A DNA stretch of 37,328 bases from Pseudoflavonifractor phocaeensis (GCF_021531815.1 NZ_JADYUM010000021.1:1-37328); one strand, 5' to 3'; shown: positions 8,214 through 16,284, numbered from the stretch's first letter. Notes: generated by a model from the sequence alone, not told the origin. Program-made: numbers and translations.

Positions 8214-8558
8214 TCACGCCATGGCGTTAGCGCCGCCGGACAGGACGCTGTTGACCCCCTTGTGGAAGGCCTCCCACTCGGCCCGTTTCTCGTCCAGCAG
8301 CTTTTTCCCCTTCCGGCTCAGCTTATAGTACTTCCGCACCCGCCCGGTGGGGGCCTCCTGCTGGTAGGAGGACAGGTATTTGTCCTTCTCCAGGCCGTGG
8401 AGGATGGGGTAGAGGGTGCCCTCCTTCATCTGGAAGGCGTCGTTGGACCGGCGTGACAGCTCCTCGATCATCTGGTAGCCGTACATGTCGCCCCCCTCCA
8501 GCAGGGACAGCACCAGCATGGTACTGCTGCCCGCGATCAGGCCCTTATCGAATTTCAT
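8214..8558 (-). CDS. PadR-family transcriptional repressor
   Basis: A 114-residue protein with the PadR winged-helix pattern: LVLSLLEGGDMYGYQMIEEL (helices 1-2), then FQMKEGTLYPILHGLEKDKY (recognition helix with the GTLYP motif), and the GRVRKYYKLSRKGKKLLDE wing. PadR proteins bind short inverted repeats and usually repress their own operon. Directly upstream lies a perfect 18-bp inverted repeat that contains the promoter, strongly suggesting autoregulation. Start chosen at 8558, where AAAGGATG lies 7-8 bases upstream. Confidence 0.93.
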   Translation of the reverse strand: MKFDKGLIAGSSTMLVLSLLEGGDMYGYQMIEELSRRSNDAFQMKEGTLYPILHGLEKDKYLSSYQQEAPTGRVRKYYKLSRKGKKLLDEKRAEWEAFHKGVNSVLSGGANAMA

Positions 8559-8602
8559 AAAATCATCCTTTCCCGGGAAATCCCCCGCTGGTCTGCGAAA
8601 AG

Positions 8603-8653
8603 ATACCTCGTAATTCTAGGCATATTATACCTAGAATTACGAGGTATTGTCAA
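8603..8653 (-). promoter_or_regulatory. PadR operon promoter embedded in a perfect 18-bp inverted repeat operator
   Basis: Arms 8603-8620 and 8630-8647 are perfect reverse complements (ATACCTCGTAATTCTAGG and its complement) around a 9-base centre. Reading leftward, TTGACA lies at 8653-8648 and TATAAT at 8629-8624. The 18-base spacer is exactly one operator arm and the -10 box sits in the loop between arms. A dimer or pair of dimers bound here would block RNA polymerase completely. Confidence 0.93.
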
Positions 8654-8665
8654 GCGCTGTTCCGC

Positions 8666-8695
8666 AAAAAGCGGGACCGCCCGCGCGGTCCCGCT
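8666..8695 (-). terminator. Intrinsic terminator of the glf-glycosyltransferase transcript
   Basis: AGCGGGACCG and CGGTCCCGCT (8670-8679/8686-8695) form a perfect 10-bp stem with a 6-base loop; on the minus strand it is followed by TTTTTG. It lies 14 bases past the glycosyltransferase stop codon and just before the PadR promoter. Confidence 0.88.
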
Positions 8696-8708
8696 CCAAG
8701 CGTCTTGT

Positions 8709-9737
8709 TTAGTTGAATTTGTAGATCTTCCGGGCCAGCCGGTACAGCCGCACCGACAGCTTCCTGCCCTGGTAGCCGGGGAAGACGGTGAAGGTGGACA
8801 CGGCGGCGTACTTCATCCGGTGGAAGACCCCGGAATCCACCGAACGCAGATACTCCCACAGCTGGGTCTTCTTGCCCAGGGCCTCGGGAGAACCGTCGAT
8901 GGTAAGGAAGATGGAGGAGATGGCCATCATCATGGCCAGGTAGTTGAACATATACCGCCCCAGCTTCTTGTGCTGGGCGGAGACCGCCCGCAGGTCGTGG
9001 GAGTCGATCATGTGGTAGGTGACCCGCAGCTGCTGGTCCACCCGGCCCACCATCACCTTCTCGTTCACCGACTGGTCCGCCCGGCCGATGAAGTAGCGGT
9101 ACAGGTCCACATCCAGATAGTACATATTCTTCACATAGGGCAGGGGCTGATAGACGAAGATGTTGTCCACATAGAAGGTGTGCTTGGGCAGCTCCAGCCC
9201 GCAGTCCCTCAGCAGCTGGGTGCGGTAGATGACGGAGTGCATCAGCAGGTACTGGGAGGGGCGGAACCGGCCGATCTGGTCCCAGCCGAACACCTTGTTC
9301 CGGGGGAAGACGTTGCGGTAGTGCATCACCCGCTGGGTGTTGTCCTCCACATGCTCATAGACAAAGTTGCAGATGAGCAGGTCCACCAGCTTCTGGTCCC
9401 GGACGAACTGGCGCAGCTTGTCCAGGGCCTGGTGGAGGGCGGGAACATCCACCCAGTCATCGGAATCCACCACTTTATAATAAATGCCCCGGGCGTTGCG
9501 GATGCCCTGGTTGACTCCCTCGCCGTGGCCTCCGTTGGGCTGGTGGATGGCCCGGACGATGTCGGGGTATTGCTCCGCGTACCGATCGCAGATAGCGGGA
9601 GTGTCGTCCTTGGTGGAGCCGTCGTCCACCAGAATGATCTCAATATCGTCGCCCCCCTGGAGCAGGGTCTCCACACAGTGCTCCATATAGGCCGCCGAGT
9701 TGTAGCAGGGGACGGCAAAGGTGATCAGCTTATCCAT
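8709..9737 (-). CDS. Family 2 glycosyltransferase
   Basis: A 342-residue GT-A type transferase. The N terminus LITFAVPCYNSAAYMEHCVE, then DIEIILVDDGSTKDDTPAI, IHQPNGGHGEGVNQGI and the acidic metal/nucleotide-sugar motif KVVDSDDWVDVPAL (about residues 91-104) are typical of GT2 enzymes. The C-terminal third has no predicted membrane segment I can support and ends with a very basic stretch. It lies 164 bases downstream of glf on the same strand and shares its terminator. Together they point to building a galactofuranose-containing or other surface polysaccharide. The donor and acceptor cannot be read from sequence. Confidence 0.88.
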   Translation of the reverse strand: MDKLITFAVPCYNSAAYMEHCVETLLQGGDDIEIILVDDGSTKDDTPAICDRYAEQYPDIVRAIHQPNGGHGEGVNQGIRNARGIYYKVVDSDDWVDVPALHQALDKLRQFVRDQKLVDLLICNFVYEHVEDNTQRVMHYRNVFPRNKVFGWDQIGRFRPSQYLLMHSVIYRTQLLRDCGLELPKHTFYVDNIFVYQPLPYVKNMYYLDVDLYRYFIGRADQSVNEKVMVGRVDQQLRVTYHMIDSHDLRAVSAQHKKLGRYMFNYLAMMMAISSIFLTIDGSPEALGKKTQLWEYLRSVDSGVFHRMKYAAVSTFTVFPGYQGRKLSVRLYRLARKIYKFN

Positions 9738-9901
9738 ATATCTTTTCTCTCCTGTCGGTCATATTCCACCCGCGATGGGGCAGGGCGGGGGATGGTCTCC
9801 GCCCTCCTGATGTTCCTCCCGGAACGGCCCCGTGAGGGCATGGGCCCCTACGGAAACCTCGTATCGTAGCGCCGGATACCCTCATCCGGCCGCAATCATT
9901 C
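9738..9901 (-). other. glf-glycosyltransferase spacer with a small hairpin
   Basis: No gene is seen in these 164 bases. A perfect 7-bp stem GCCGGAT/ATCCGGC (9871-9877/9884-9890) lies just after the glf stop. It has no U-tract, so it is more likely an RNA-stabilising or processing hairpin or a repeat fragment than a terminator. The ribosome site of the downstream gene (AGGAGAG) lies at the left end. Confidence 0.5.
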
Positions 9902-11071
9902 TTATGAAAGAGTCTCTGCCAGTTTAAGCGCCCGGGCGGCGATCGCGTCCATATTGTAGTATTTGTACTCCGCCAGCCGGCCCAGCAGGTACAGGTTGTC
10001 AAAGCGCGCTCCAAGGGCCCGGTACTGTTCGTACAGGGCGTTGTTTTCCGGGTTGATGATGGCGTAGTAGGGGATCTCCCCGAAGACGCCGGAGTAGGCC
10101 TTGGAGTATTCCTTAACGATGGTGGTCTTTCCGGGCACCTGCTGGCCCGTCAGGTGCTTGAACTCGGTGATGCGGGTGTAGTCCTGGTCCACGGTGTAGT
10201 TCACGGTGCCGTAACCGTTCTGGAAGTCATCCCGCTCCAGGGTCTCGAAACGGAAATCCAGGGTGCGGTAAGGGAGAGGACCGTACTTGAAGCCGAACAG
10301 CTCGTCGGCCTGGCCGGTGTAGATCACCGGCCCCCGGAAGGGCGCGCCGTCCACCCGGATCACATCCCCGGACAGGTCCAGACGCTCCAGGGCGTCCACC
10401 CCCAGCTCCACGGTGATGTTGGGGTGGTCCAGCATCCGCTCAAACATGGGGGTGTAGCCCTCCAGAGGCATCCCCTGGTAGGCGTCCTGGAAGTAGCGGT
10501 CGTCCCGGGACAGGAACACGGGCACCCGGGCGGTGGTGTTGGGGTCGATGTCCTCGGGCTTCTGGTCCCATTGCTTCATGGTGTAGTGGACGAAGACATG
10601 CTCATATACATAATCGGCCAGGGCGGAGATCTCAGGGTCCTCATTCCGCCGCAGCTCCAGGATGGTGACTTTCTTCTCCGCGCCGTAGGCGGCGATCAGC
10701 TTGTCCCCCAGCCGCCTGCCCTCCTCGGGGCCGAAGGCGGTCTCCAGGGAGGTGAGGTTGAAGGGGACGGGGTAGGTCATCCGCCCACCCTTTCCGTCGG
10801 GGATGTTGGCCACCACCCGGTGCTGGTAGTCCCGCCACTGGGTGAACCGGGACAGCCAGTCAAAAACTTCTTTGTTGTTGGTATGGAAAATATGGGGGCC
10901 GTACTGGTGAATGAGCACGCCGGCGTCATCCAGCCGGTCGTAGGCGTTGCCGCCGATATGGGGGCGGCGCTCCAGCACCAGTACCCGCTTTCCCTGCTCG
11001 GCCAGGGCCCGGGCGGCCACCGCGCCGGCGTAGCCGGCGCCCACTGCCAGGACGTCAAAGGAAGCGCTCAA
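9902..11071 (-). CDS. glf: UDP-galactopyranose mutase (TTG start)
   Basis: A 389-residue flavoenzyme that interconverts UDP-galactopyranose and UDP-galactofuranose. The N terminus SASFDVLAVGAGYAGAVAAR carries the FAD-binding GxGxxG motif. It is followed by VLERRPHIGGNAYD, then IHQYGPHIFHTNNKEVF, the UGM signature, and near the C terminus YAIINPENNALYEQYRAL and LYLLGRLAEYKYYNMDA. The start is taken at TTG 11071 because AAAGGTGG lies nine bases upstream and the conserved N terminus begins directly; the frame continues open upstream but crosses the promoter and has no family similarity. Family length is about 365-390. It precedes a GT2 gene. Confidence 0.93.
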   Translation of the reverse strand: MSASFDVLAVGAGYAGAVAARALAEQGKRVLVLERRPHIGGNAYDRLDDAGVLIHQYGPHIFHTNNKEVFDWLSRFTQWRDYQHRVVANIPDGKGGRMTYPVPFNLTSLETAFGPEEGRRLGDKLIAAYGAEKKVTILELRRNEDPEISALADYVYEHVFVHYTMKQWDQKPEDIDPNTTARVPVFLSRDDRYFQDAYQGMPLEGYTPMFERMLDHPNITVELGVDALERLDLSGDVIRVDGAPFRGPVIYTGQADELFGFKYGPLPYRTLDFRFETLERDDFQNGYGTVNYTVDQDYTRITEFKHLTGQQVPGKTTIVKEYSKAYSGVFGEIPYYAIINPENNALYEQYRALGARFDNLYLLGRLAEYKYYNMDAIAARALKLAETLS

Positions 11072-11092
11072 AGGCAAATACCACCTTTCTGA

Positions 11093-11117
11093 AAAAGCCG
11101 CCCCATAAGGCGGTCTG
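11093..11117 (-). terminator. Possible attenuator hairpin in the glf leader
   Basis: On the minus strand ACCGCC and GGCGGC form a 6-bp stem around TTATGG, followed by TTTTTC. It lies about 25 bases after the predicted start of transcription and 20 bases before the glf ribosome site. The stem is short, so termination efficiency is uncertain. Confidence 0.4.
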
Positions 11118-11145
11118 AACCGTTGCTTTCTCGGGTTTATTTTTG

Positions 11146-11154
11146 AGTATACCA
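11146..11154 (-). promoter_or_regulatory. Extended -10 promoter of glf
   Basis: Reading leftward the sequence is TGGTATACT, an extended -10 element (TGn plus TATACT), without a recognisable -35 box. It is about 75 bases upstream of the TTG start codon and diverges from the T-box promoter at 11228. Confidence 0.6.
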
Positions 11155-11227
11155 CACTTCGTGGGAAAAAGGAATTAAATTTCCTTGAAGTTTGGATAAA
11201 ATAAGGGGGAAAGGAGCCACTTTTTCC

Positions 11228-11256
11228 TTGACAATCCCCAGGGGAGCGGATAAGAT
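11228..11256 (+). promoter_or_regulatory. Sigma-A promoter of the T-box/ileS transcript
   Basis: TTGACA (11228-11233), a 17-base spacer and TAAGAT (11251-11256) give a near-consensus promoter about 15-20 bases before the first paired elements of the T-box leader. Confidence 0.88.
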
Positions 11257-11274
11257 AGTAGGGCAATATGGCAA

Positions 11275-11527
11275 ATATGCGCGGATGAGGACGAGTAACC
11301 CCTCTTTTCCCGCTCAGAGAGCCGCCGGGCTGGTGCGAGGCGGACGGGGGAGAAGGGCGAAGATCACCTCGGAGCAGAGGGCTGAACCCCGTCGGGAAAG
11401 TAAGCGCCTCCGGCACGCCCCCGTTACCGGGCGGACCTTGAGTGGCCGGATGTTTGATCCGGCAAGAAGAGTGGTACCGCAGAGGAGCTTGCGCCTTTGT
11501 CTCTTACATGGGACAAAGGCGTTTTTT
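11275..11527 (+). promoter_or_regulatory. T-box riboswitch (isoleucine specifier) controlling ileS
   Basis: The leader contains the stem I landmark GATGAGGACGAGTAAC at its 5' end, then an internal AGAGAGCCGCCGGGCTGG and GCGAGGCGG pair. A plausible specifier ATC (11363-11365, Ile codon) lies within GGCGAAGATCACCTC. The T-box sequence proper AAGAAGAGTGGTACCGCAG (11464-11482) that forms the antiterminator is present. A terminator of 9-bp stem 11493-11501/11512-11520 followed by TTTTTT (11522-11527) closes the leader. Uncharged tRNA-Ile would stabilise the antiterminator and allow transcription of the downstream genes including ileS, whose identity matches the specifier. Confidence 0.95.
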
Positions 11528-11560
11528 GTTTTCCAAAAGGCTTCCCCCCACATAGCGTGG

Positions 11561-11579
11561 GGGCGGCCTGTGGCCGCCC
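11561..11579. repeat. GC-rich palindrome, copy 2 (GGGCGGCC-N3-GGCCGCCC)
   Basis: Identical 8-bp arms to the palindrome at 6503-6521 with loop tgt instead of aaa. It lies between the T-box terminator and the small zinc-ribbon gene, inside the transcript made when the T-box is open. Confidence 0.75.
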
Positions 11580-11624
11580 GCGGGCGCATCCCCGTTTCAC
11601 GCCGTCACGAAAGGAGTTTGCCCC

Positions 11625-11837
11625 ATGAACTGCCCCTACTGTGGAAAAGAGATGGAAGCCGGCCTGATCTCCGCTGGCGCCGGCCGCCGCCTGGTCTGGA
11701 CAACAAAGGACTATAAACTGCTCCCCGCCAACTGGGACAAAGAGGCCGTTGACCTGCCCATCCCCAGGGTACTGGAAAAGACGGAGCCCTTCGCCTACCT
11801 CTGCCGCGCCTGCCGCAAGGTGGTCGTGGACTATTGA
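11625..11837 (+). CDS. Small zinc-ribbon protein between T-box and ileS (DUF6487-like)
   Basis: A 70-residue protein beginning MNCPYCGKEMEAGLISAGAG with a second CRAC pair near the end (YLCRACRKVVVDY), so a four-cysteine zinc ribbon is likely. The GLISAGAGRRLVWTT and IPRVL segments resemble the PF20097/DUF6487 family of small clostridial proteins of unknown function. A GAAAGGAG ribosome site precedes the ATG. It sits downstream of the T-box terminator and 119 bases before ileS on the same strand, so it should be co-induced on isoleucine-tRNA starvation. The pairing may be accidental insertion rather than functional. Confidence 0.85.
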   Translation: MNCPYCGKEMEAGLISAGAGRRLVWTTKDYKLLPANWDKEAVDLPIPRVLEKTEPFAYLCRACRKVVVDY

Positions 11838-11956
11838 CCCCGGCCTTGCACGCCCGCAGGGTGCGAAAAAATTTTCGCTGACAAAGCGTCGGGGGCAAGC
11901 CCCCGCCCGATCAAAATAAAATGACACCACACCTATCAAACGGAGGAATCTGAGAC

Positions 11957-14722
11957 ATGGACTACAACAAGACCATCAATCTCCCCAAGACCGACTTCCC
12001 CATGCGGGCGGGCCTGCCCAACCGGGAGCCGGGGATGCTCCAGCGCTGGAACGACATGGACCTGTACAACGAGATGCTGAAGAAGAACGAAGGAAAACCC
12101 CTGTTCTCCCTCCACGACGGCCCTCCCTTCTCCAACGGCAACCTGCACATGGGCCACGCCCTGAACAAGTCCATCAAAGACTTTATCACCCGCTCCTACG
12201 CCATGCGGGGCTACTACACCCCCTATATCCCCGGCTGGGACAACCACGGCATGCCCATCGAGTCGGCCATCATCAAGGAGCAGAAGCTCAACCGCAAGAA
12301 CATGTCCGTACCCGAGTTCCGCACCGCCTGCCACAACTACGCCCAGAAGTATATCGACATCCAGATGGACGGCTTCAAGCGCATGGGCGTGCTGGGCGAC
12401 TGGGAGCACCCCTACAAGACCATGGACCCCGGCTTTGAGGCCGAGGAGGTGAAGGTCTTTGGGGAGATGTACAAGAAGGGCTACATCTACAAGGGCCTGA
12501 AGCCCGTGTACTGGTGCCCCAAGGACGAGACCGCCCTGGCCGAGGCCGAGATCGAGTATCAGGACGACCCCTGTACCACCGTCTATGTCAAGTTCCAGGT
12601 GAAGGATGACCTGGGCAAGCTGGCCCCCTACGGCGACATCTCCAAGATGTACTTCGTCATTTGGACCACCACCATTTGGACCCTGCCCGGCAACCTGGCC
12701 ATCGCCGTCCACCCCCGGGAGAGCTATGTGCTGGTGAAGGCGGACAACGGCGAGATGTATATCATGGCCGAGGCCCTGTGCGCCAAGGTCATGAAGATCG
12801 GCGGCTTTGAGGACTATGAGATCGTCAAGCAGTTCCAGGGCCAGGACTTTGAGTATATGCTGGCCCAGCACCCCTTCCTGGACAAGACCTCCCAGCTGTG
12901 TACCGCCGAGTACGTCACCATGGACTCCGGCACCGGCTGCGTCCACACCGCCCCCGGCTTCGGCGCCGACGACTACGAGACCTGCAAGCGCTATAAGATC
13001 GACATGGTGGTGCCCGTGGACGACCGGGGCCGCCACACCGACTACGCCGGCAAGTACGCCGGGATGAAGACCGACGAAAGTAACCCCGTCATTCTGGCCG
13101 ACATGAAGGAGAGCGGCGCTCTCTTCGCCTCCGAGGAGATCGTCCACAGCTACCCCCACTGCTGGCGCTGCAAGAACCCCATCATCTTCCGGGCCACCCC
13201 CCAGTGGTTCTGCTCCGTGGACGCCTTCAAGGACGAGGCTTGCGCCGCCTGCGACGACGTGCGCTGGGTCCCCGGCTGGGGCATTGACCGGATGAAGTCC
13301 ATGATCCGGGAGCGGGCCGACTGGTGCATTTCCCGCCAGCGCCGCTGGGGCCTGCCCATCCCCGTGTTCTACTGTGCCGACTGCGGCAAGCCCATCTGCA
13401 CCGACGAGACCATCGCCGCCGTCAGCAAGCTCTTCGGGGAAAAGGGCTCCAACGCCTGGTACGAGATGGAGGCCGCTGACATCCTGCCCCAGGGCTTCAC
13501 CTGCCCCCACTGCGGCAAGGCCGCCGGTTTCACCAAGGAGGAGGACACCCTGGACGGCTGGTTCGACTCCGGCTCCACCCACTTCGCCTCCATGAAGAAG
13601 GACCAGGGCTTCTGGCCCGCCACCATGTATCTGGAGGGCCTGGACCAGTACCGCGGCTGGTTCCAGTCCTCCCTGCTCACCGCCGTGGGCGCCTTCGGCC
13701 AGGGCGCGCCCTTCAAGGAGTGCGTCACCCACGGCTGGACCGTGGACGGCGAGGGCCGTGCCATGCACAAGTCCCTGGGCAACGGCGTGGATCCCGCCGA
13801 CATCTTCAAGAAGTACGGCGCCGACCTGCTCCGCCTGTGGGCCGGCTCCGCCGACTACCATGTGGACGTGCGCTGCTCCGACGCCATCTTCAAGCAGCTG
13901 TCCCAGAACTACCTGAAGTTCCGCAACACCGCCCGGTACTGCCTGGGCAACCTGGACGGCTTCGACCCCAACAACCTGGTCTCTCCTGCCGAGATGGAGG
14001 AGCTGGACCGCTGGGCCGTCACCAAGCTCAACGAGCTGATCGAAAAGTGCTTCGCCGCCTACGACAACTATGAGTTCCATGTAGTGTCCCACGCCATCAA
14101 CGACTTCTGCGTGGTGGAGCTGTCCTCCTTCTATCTGGACATCATCAAGGACCGGCTGTACTGCGAGGAGACCAACGGCCTGAAGCGCCGCTCCGCCCAG
14201 ACCGCCCTGTGGCTCATCCTGGACACCATCACCAAGCTGTTCGCCCCCATCCTAGCCTTCACCTGCGACGAAATCTGGCAGGCCATGCCCCACAAGGAGG
14301 GGGACGACGGCCGGAACGTGGTCCTCAACGAGATGAACCAGCCCTTCGCCGGCTACGCCCTGGATGAGGCCGCCCTGGCCAAGTGGGACAAGATCATTGC
14401 CGTCCGCACCGCCGTCAACGCCGCCCTGGAGACCGCCCGGAACGAGAAGAAGATCGGCAAGAGCCTGGAGGCCCAGGTGGACGTCACCGTCCCCGCCGAA
14501 GACTCCTTCCTGGCCGAGATGGACGCCGGCCAGCTGGCCGACCTGTTCATCGTCTCCCAGGCCAAGGTGGCGGTGGGCAGTGAGCTGGCCGTGTCCGTGG
14601 CCCCCGCCGAGGGCGAGAAGTGCGAGCGCTGCTGGAAGCACCACCCCCTGGTGGGCTCCCACGCCAAGCACCCCACCCTGTGCCCCCGCTGCGCCGGCGT
14701 CATCGAAATGTCCGCGCTCTGA
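11957..14722 (+). CDS. ileS: Isoleucyl-tRNA synthetase
   Basis: A 921-residue class I synthetase that charges tRNA-Ile. The HIGH motif is HMGH (residues 64-67, in FSNGNLHMGHALNKSIKDF). The CP1 editing domain follows, with WTTTIWTLPGNLAIAV and a GTGCVHTAPGFGADD block near residue 330. The KMSKS loop reads MHKSLGN (about residue 602), a variant. The C terminus has a zinc site CERC and CPRC (residues about 893-915). Length is normal. An Ile-specifier T-box lies upstream and a strong terminator directly downstream. Start at ATG 11957 with CGGAGGAA about ten bases upstream. Confidence 0.97.
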   Translation: MDYNKTINLPKTDFPMRAGLPNREPGMLQRWNDMDLYNEMLKKNEGKPLFSLHDGPPFSNGNLHMGHALNKSIKDFITRSYAMRGYYTPYIPGWDNHGMPIESAIIKEQKLNRKNMSVPEFRTACHNYAQKYIDIQMDGFKRMGVLGDWEHPYKTMDPGFEAEEVKVFGEMYKKGYIYKGLKPVYWCPKDETALAEAEIEYQDDPCTTVYVKFQVKDDLGKLAPYGDISKMYFVIWTTTIWTLPGNLAIAVHPRESYVLVKADNGEMYIMAEALCAKVMKIGGFEDYEIVKQFQGQDFEYMLAQHPFLDKTSQLCTAEYVTMDSGTGCVHTAPGFGADDYETCKRYKIDMVVPVDDRGRHTDYAGKYAGMKTDESNPVILADMKESGALFASEEIVHSYPHCWRCKNPIIFRATPQWFCSVDAFKDEACAACDDVRWVPGWGIDRMKSMIRERADWCISRQRRWGLPIPVFYCADCGKPICTDETIAAVSKLFGEKGSNAWYEMEAADILPQGFTCPHCGKAAGFTKEEDTLDGWFDSGSTHFASMKKDQGFWPATMYLEGLDQYRGWFQSSLLTAVGAFGQGAPFKECVTHGWTVDGEGRAMHKSLGNGVDPADIFKKYGADLLRLWAGSADYHVDVRCSDAIFKQLSQNYLKFRNTARYCLGNLDGFDPNNLVSPAEMEELDRWAVTKLNELIEKCFAAYDNYEFHVVSHAINDFCVVELSSFYLDIIKDRLYCEETNGLKRRSAQTALWLILDTITKLFAPILAFTCDEIWQAMPHKEGDDGRNVVLNEMNQPFAGYALDEAALAKWDKIIAVRTAVNAALETARNEKKIGKSLEAQVDVTVPAEDSFLAEMDAGQLADLFIVSQAKVAVGSELAVSVAPAEGEKCERCWKHHPLVGSHAKHPTLCPRCAGVIEMSAL

Positions 14723-14790
14723 GGCACGCCCTGCGGACGCTCTCGGGAATAGCCGCCGCCGTGGCGGAATCATTGCGTCAAAATACACCC

Positions 14791-14826
14791 AAAGAGGGAC
14801 CGGCTGTACGCCGGTCCCTCTTTTTT
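14791..14826 (+). terminator. Intrinsic terminator of ileS
   Basis: GAGGGACCGGC and GCCGGTCCCTC (14794-14804/14810-14820) pair perfectly over 11 bp with a 5-base loop and run into TTTTTT; the preceding AAA extends the stem. About 70 bases past the ileS stop. Confidence 0.93.
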
Positions 14827-14924
14827 GCAGCTGTTCTCCCATTTCTTTTATCATCTCGCACAAATCCTTTCAAAATTTATTGATTTATTTCGCTAATGCG
14901 CTAGTGTACAAATCCAAGAATTGC

Positions 14925-14933
14925 TGGTATACT
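14925..14933 (+). promoter_or_regulatory. Extended -10 promoter of the alcohol dehydrogenase gene
   Basis: TGGTATACT (TGn + TATACT) lies in an AT-rich stretch with no good -35 box. Transcription would start near 14940. This excludes the ATG at 14938 as the translation start and supports the ATG at 14983. Confidence 0.6.
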
Positions 14934-14982
14934 CTCCATGATCAACGATTTTCTCCCTGTGGGAAGAATGGAGCGCTCAGCG

Positions 14983-16071
14983 ATGGAAAACTATTCAATT
15001 CTCATCCCCTCCTACACGGTGGGGCCGGAGGCCTACAAAAAGGTCCCGGAGTACTGCAAAACTTACGGAAGGACCGCGGTGGTGATCGGCGGAACAAAAG
15101 CCATGGCCGCCGCCCGGGACAAACTGCTGGCCGCCACCCAAGGCAGCGAGATTACCATTCTGGACTTTGTCCATTACGGTACCGAGTGCACCTTCGGCAC
15201 GGCAAAGATACTGGAGCGCCATCCCTCCGTACAGAAGGCCGATATGATCTTCGCGGTGGGCGGCGGAAAGGCGGTGGACACCGCCAAGCTGGTGGCCCTG
15301 GACCTGGACAAGCCCTACTTCTCCTTCCCTACCATCGCCTCCAACTGCGCCGCTTCCTCCTCCCTGGCCATTGTGTACAACGAGGACGGCAGCTTCTGTG
15401 AGTTCGTCCACTTCCTGAACTCCGCCCGGCACATCTTCATCGACACCGGCATCATCGCCAATTCCCCCATCCAGTACCTCTGGGCTGGCATCGGCGACAC
15501 CTACGCCAAATACTATGAGGTCAGTGTGTCCGCCAAGGGAGAGCACCTGGAGCACTACAAGGCGGCGGGCGTCAGTCTGAGCCGCATGTGCATCGACACC
15601 ATGATGGACCACGGGGAGCAGGCCCTGAAGGACAACCGGGCCGGCATCCCCTCCTACGATCTGGAGCAGGTGGCCCTGACCATCATCGTCACCACAGGCT
15701 GGGTGTCCATGCTGGTGGCCCGGGACCACACCATGGACTACAACGGCGGCGTGGCCCACGCCTTCTTCTACGGCCTGTGCAGCCTGCCCAACTTTACCGA
15801 GGACGAAAACCGCCTCCACGGCGTGGTGGTGGCCTTCGGCGTGCTGATGCTGCTGGTCATCGACGGCCGTAAGGAGGAGTGCGAAGCCCTGAAAGCCTTT
15901 AACAGGAAGGTCAACCTCCCCACCAAGCTCAGCGACATCGGTGTGACCGTAGAAGATGTGGCAAAGGCCGCCCCCGAGATGGTGAAAGACGCAGACCTGG
16001 AGCACTATCCCTACCGGGTGACCGAGGAGATGCTGGTGGAGGCCGCCCGCTATCTGGATACCGAGGAATAA
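14983..16071 (+). CDS. Iron-containing alcohol/glycerol dehydrogenase family protein
   Basis: A 362-residue NAD-dependent dehydrogenase of the GldA-like branch of the type III (iron) family. FAVGGGKAVDTAKLVALDLD near residue 85 is the nucleotide-binding GGG motif. LWAGIGDTYAKYYEVS, then GVAHAFFYGLCSLP and ENRLHGVVVAFG supply the metal-ligand Asp and His residues in the expected order. The start at 14983 is chosen because AATGGAG lies nine bases upstream and the promoter rules out an earlier one. It is monocistronic between two strong hairpins. The substrate (glycerol, 1-alcohols or others) cannot be inferred. Confidence 0.9.
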   Translation: MENYSILIPSYTVGPEAYKKVPEYCKTYGRTAVVIGGTKAMAAARDKLLAATQGSEITILDFVHYGTECTFGTAKILERHPSVQKADMIFAVGGGKAVDTAKLVALDLDKPYFSFPTIASNCAASSSLAIVYNEDGSFCEFVHFLNSARHIFIDTGIIANSPIQYLWAGIGDTYAKYYEVSVSAKGEHLEHYKAAGVSLSRMCIDTMMDHGEQALKDNRAGIPSYDLEQVALTIIVTTGWVSMLVARDHTMDYNGGVAHAFFYGLCSLPNFTEDENRLHGVVVAFGVLMLLVIDGRKEECEALKAFNRKVNLPTKLSDIGVTVEDVAKAAPEMVKDADLEHYPYRVTEEMLVEAARYLDTEE

Positions 16072-16082
16072 CACAAGAACGC

Positions 16083-16120
16083 AAGCAGGCCCCGCCGCGC
16101 CGGTGCGGCGGGGCCTGCTT
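16083..16120 (+). terminator. Terminator-like hairpin after the dehydrogenase gene
   Basis: A perfect 16-bp stem (16083-16098/16105-16120, AAGCAGGCCCCGCCGC and its complement) with a 6-base loop lies 11 bases past the stop codon. The following sequence is CTCCCCTCCC, not a U-tract, so termination may be bidirectional, weak or factor-assisted; on the minus strand it is also not followed by T's. Confidence 0.65.
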
Positions 16121-16248
16121 CTCCCCTCCCTCCGTCCGGCCGGACAGGTGCTCTCCTCCCCGGTTGGGCATGCCGCCGTCCCTCCGCCCCAACATCTTGC
16201 GGTGGACAAAAATACCGAAAAATTTCCCGGTATTTCAGGATTTTTTCC

Positions 16249-16277
16249 TTTACACCGGGGAAAAATTGTGATATATT
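16249..16277 (+). promoter_or_regulatory. Promoter of rpsO
   Basis: TTTACA (16249-16254), 17 bases, TATATT (16272-16277). The transcript would start near 16284 and carry a ~125-base leader. Confidence 0.8.
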
Positions 16278-16284
16278 ATCTCAG

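Noticed and set aside
9902-11416. A longer 504-codon version of the UDP-galactopyranose mutase frame
   Set aside because: The extension passes through the glf promoter and the divergent T-box promoter and has no similarity to the family; the TTG at 11071 has a ribosome site.
11936-14092. A 718-codon open frame antisense to ileS, and similar long antisense frames over pnp (16647-19325) and the ribosomal genes (111-1385, 2751-4289)
   Set aside because: They mirror real genes in high-GC DNA, consist of Leu/Val/Gly/His-rich low-complexity sequence, and lack ribosome sites and family motifs.
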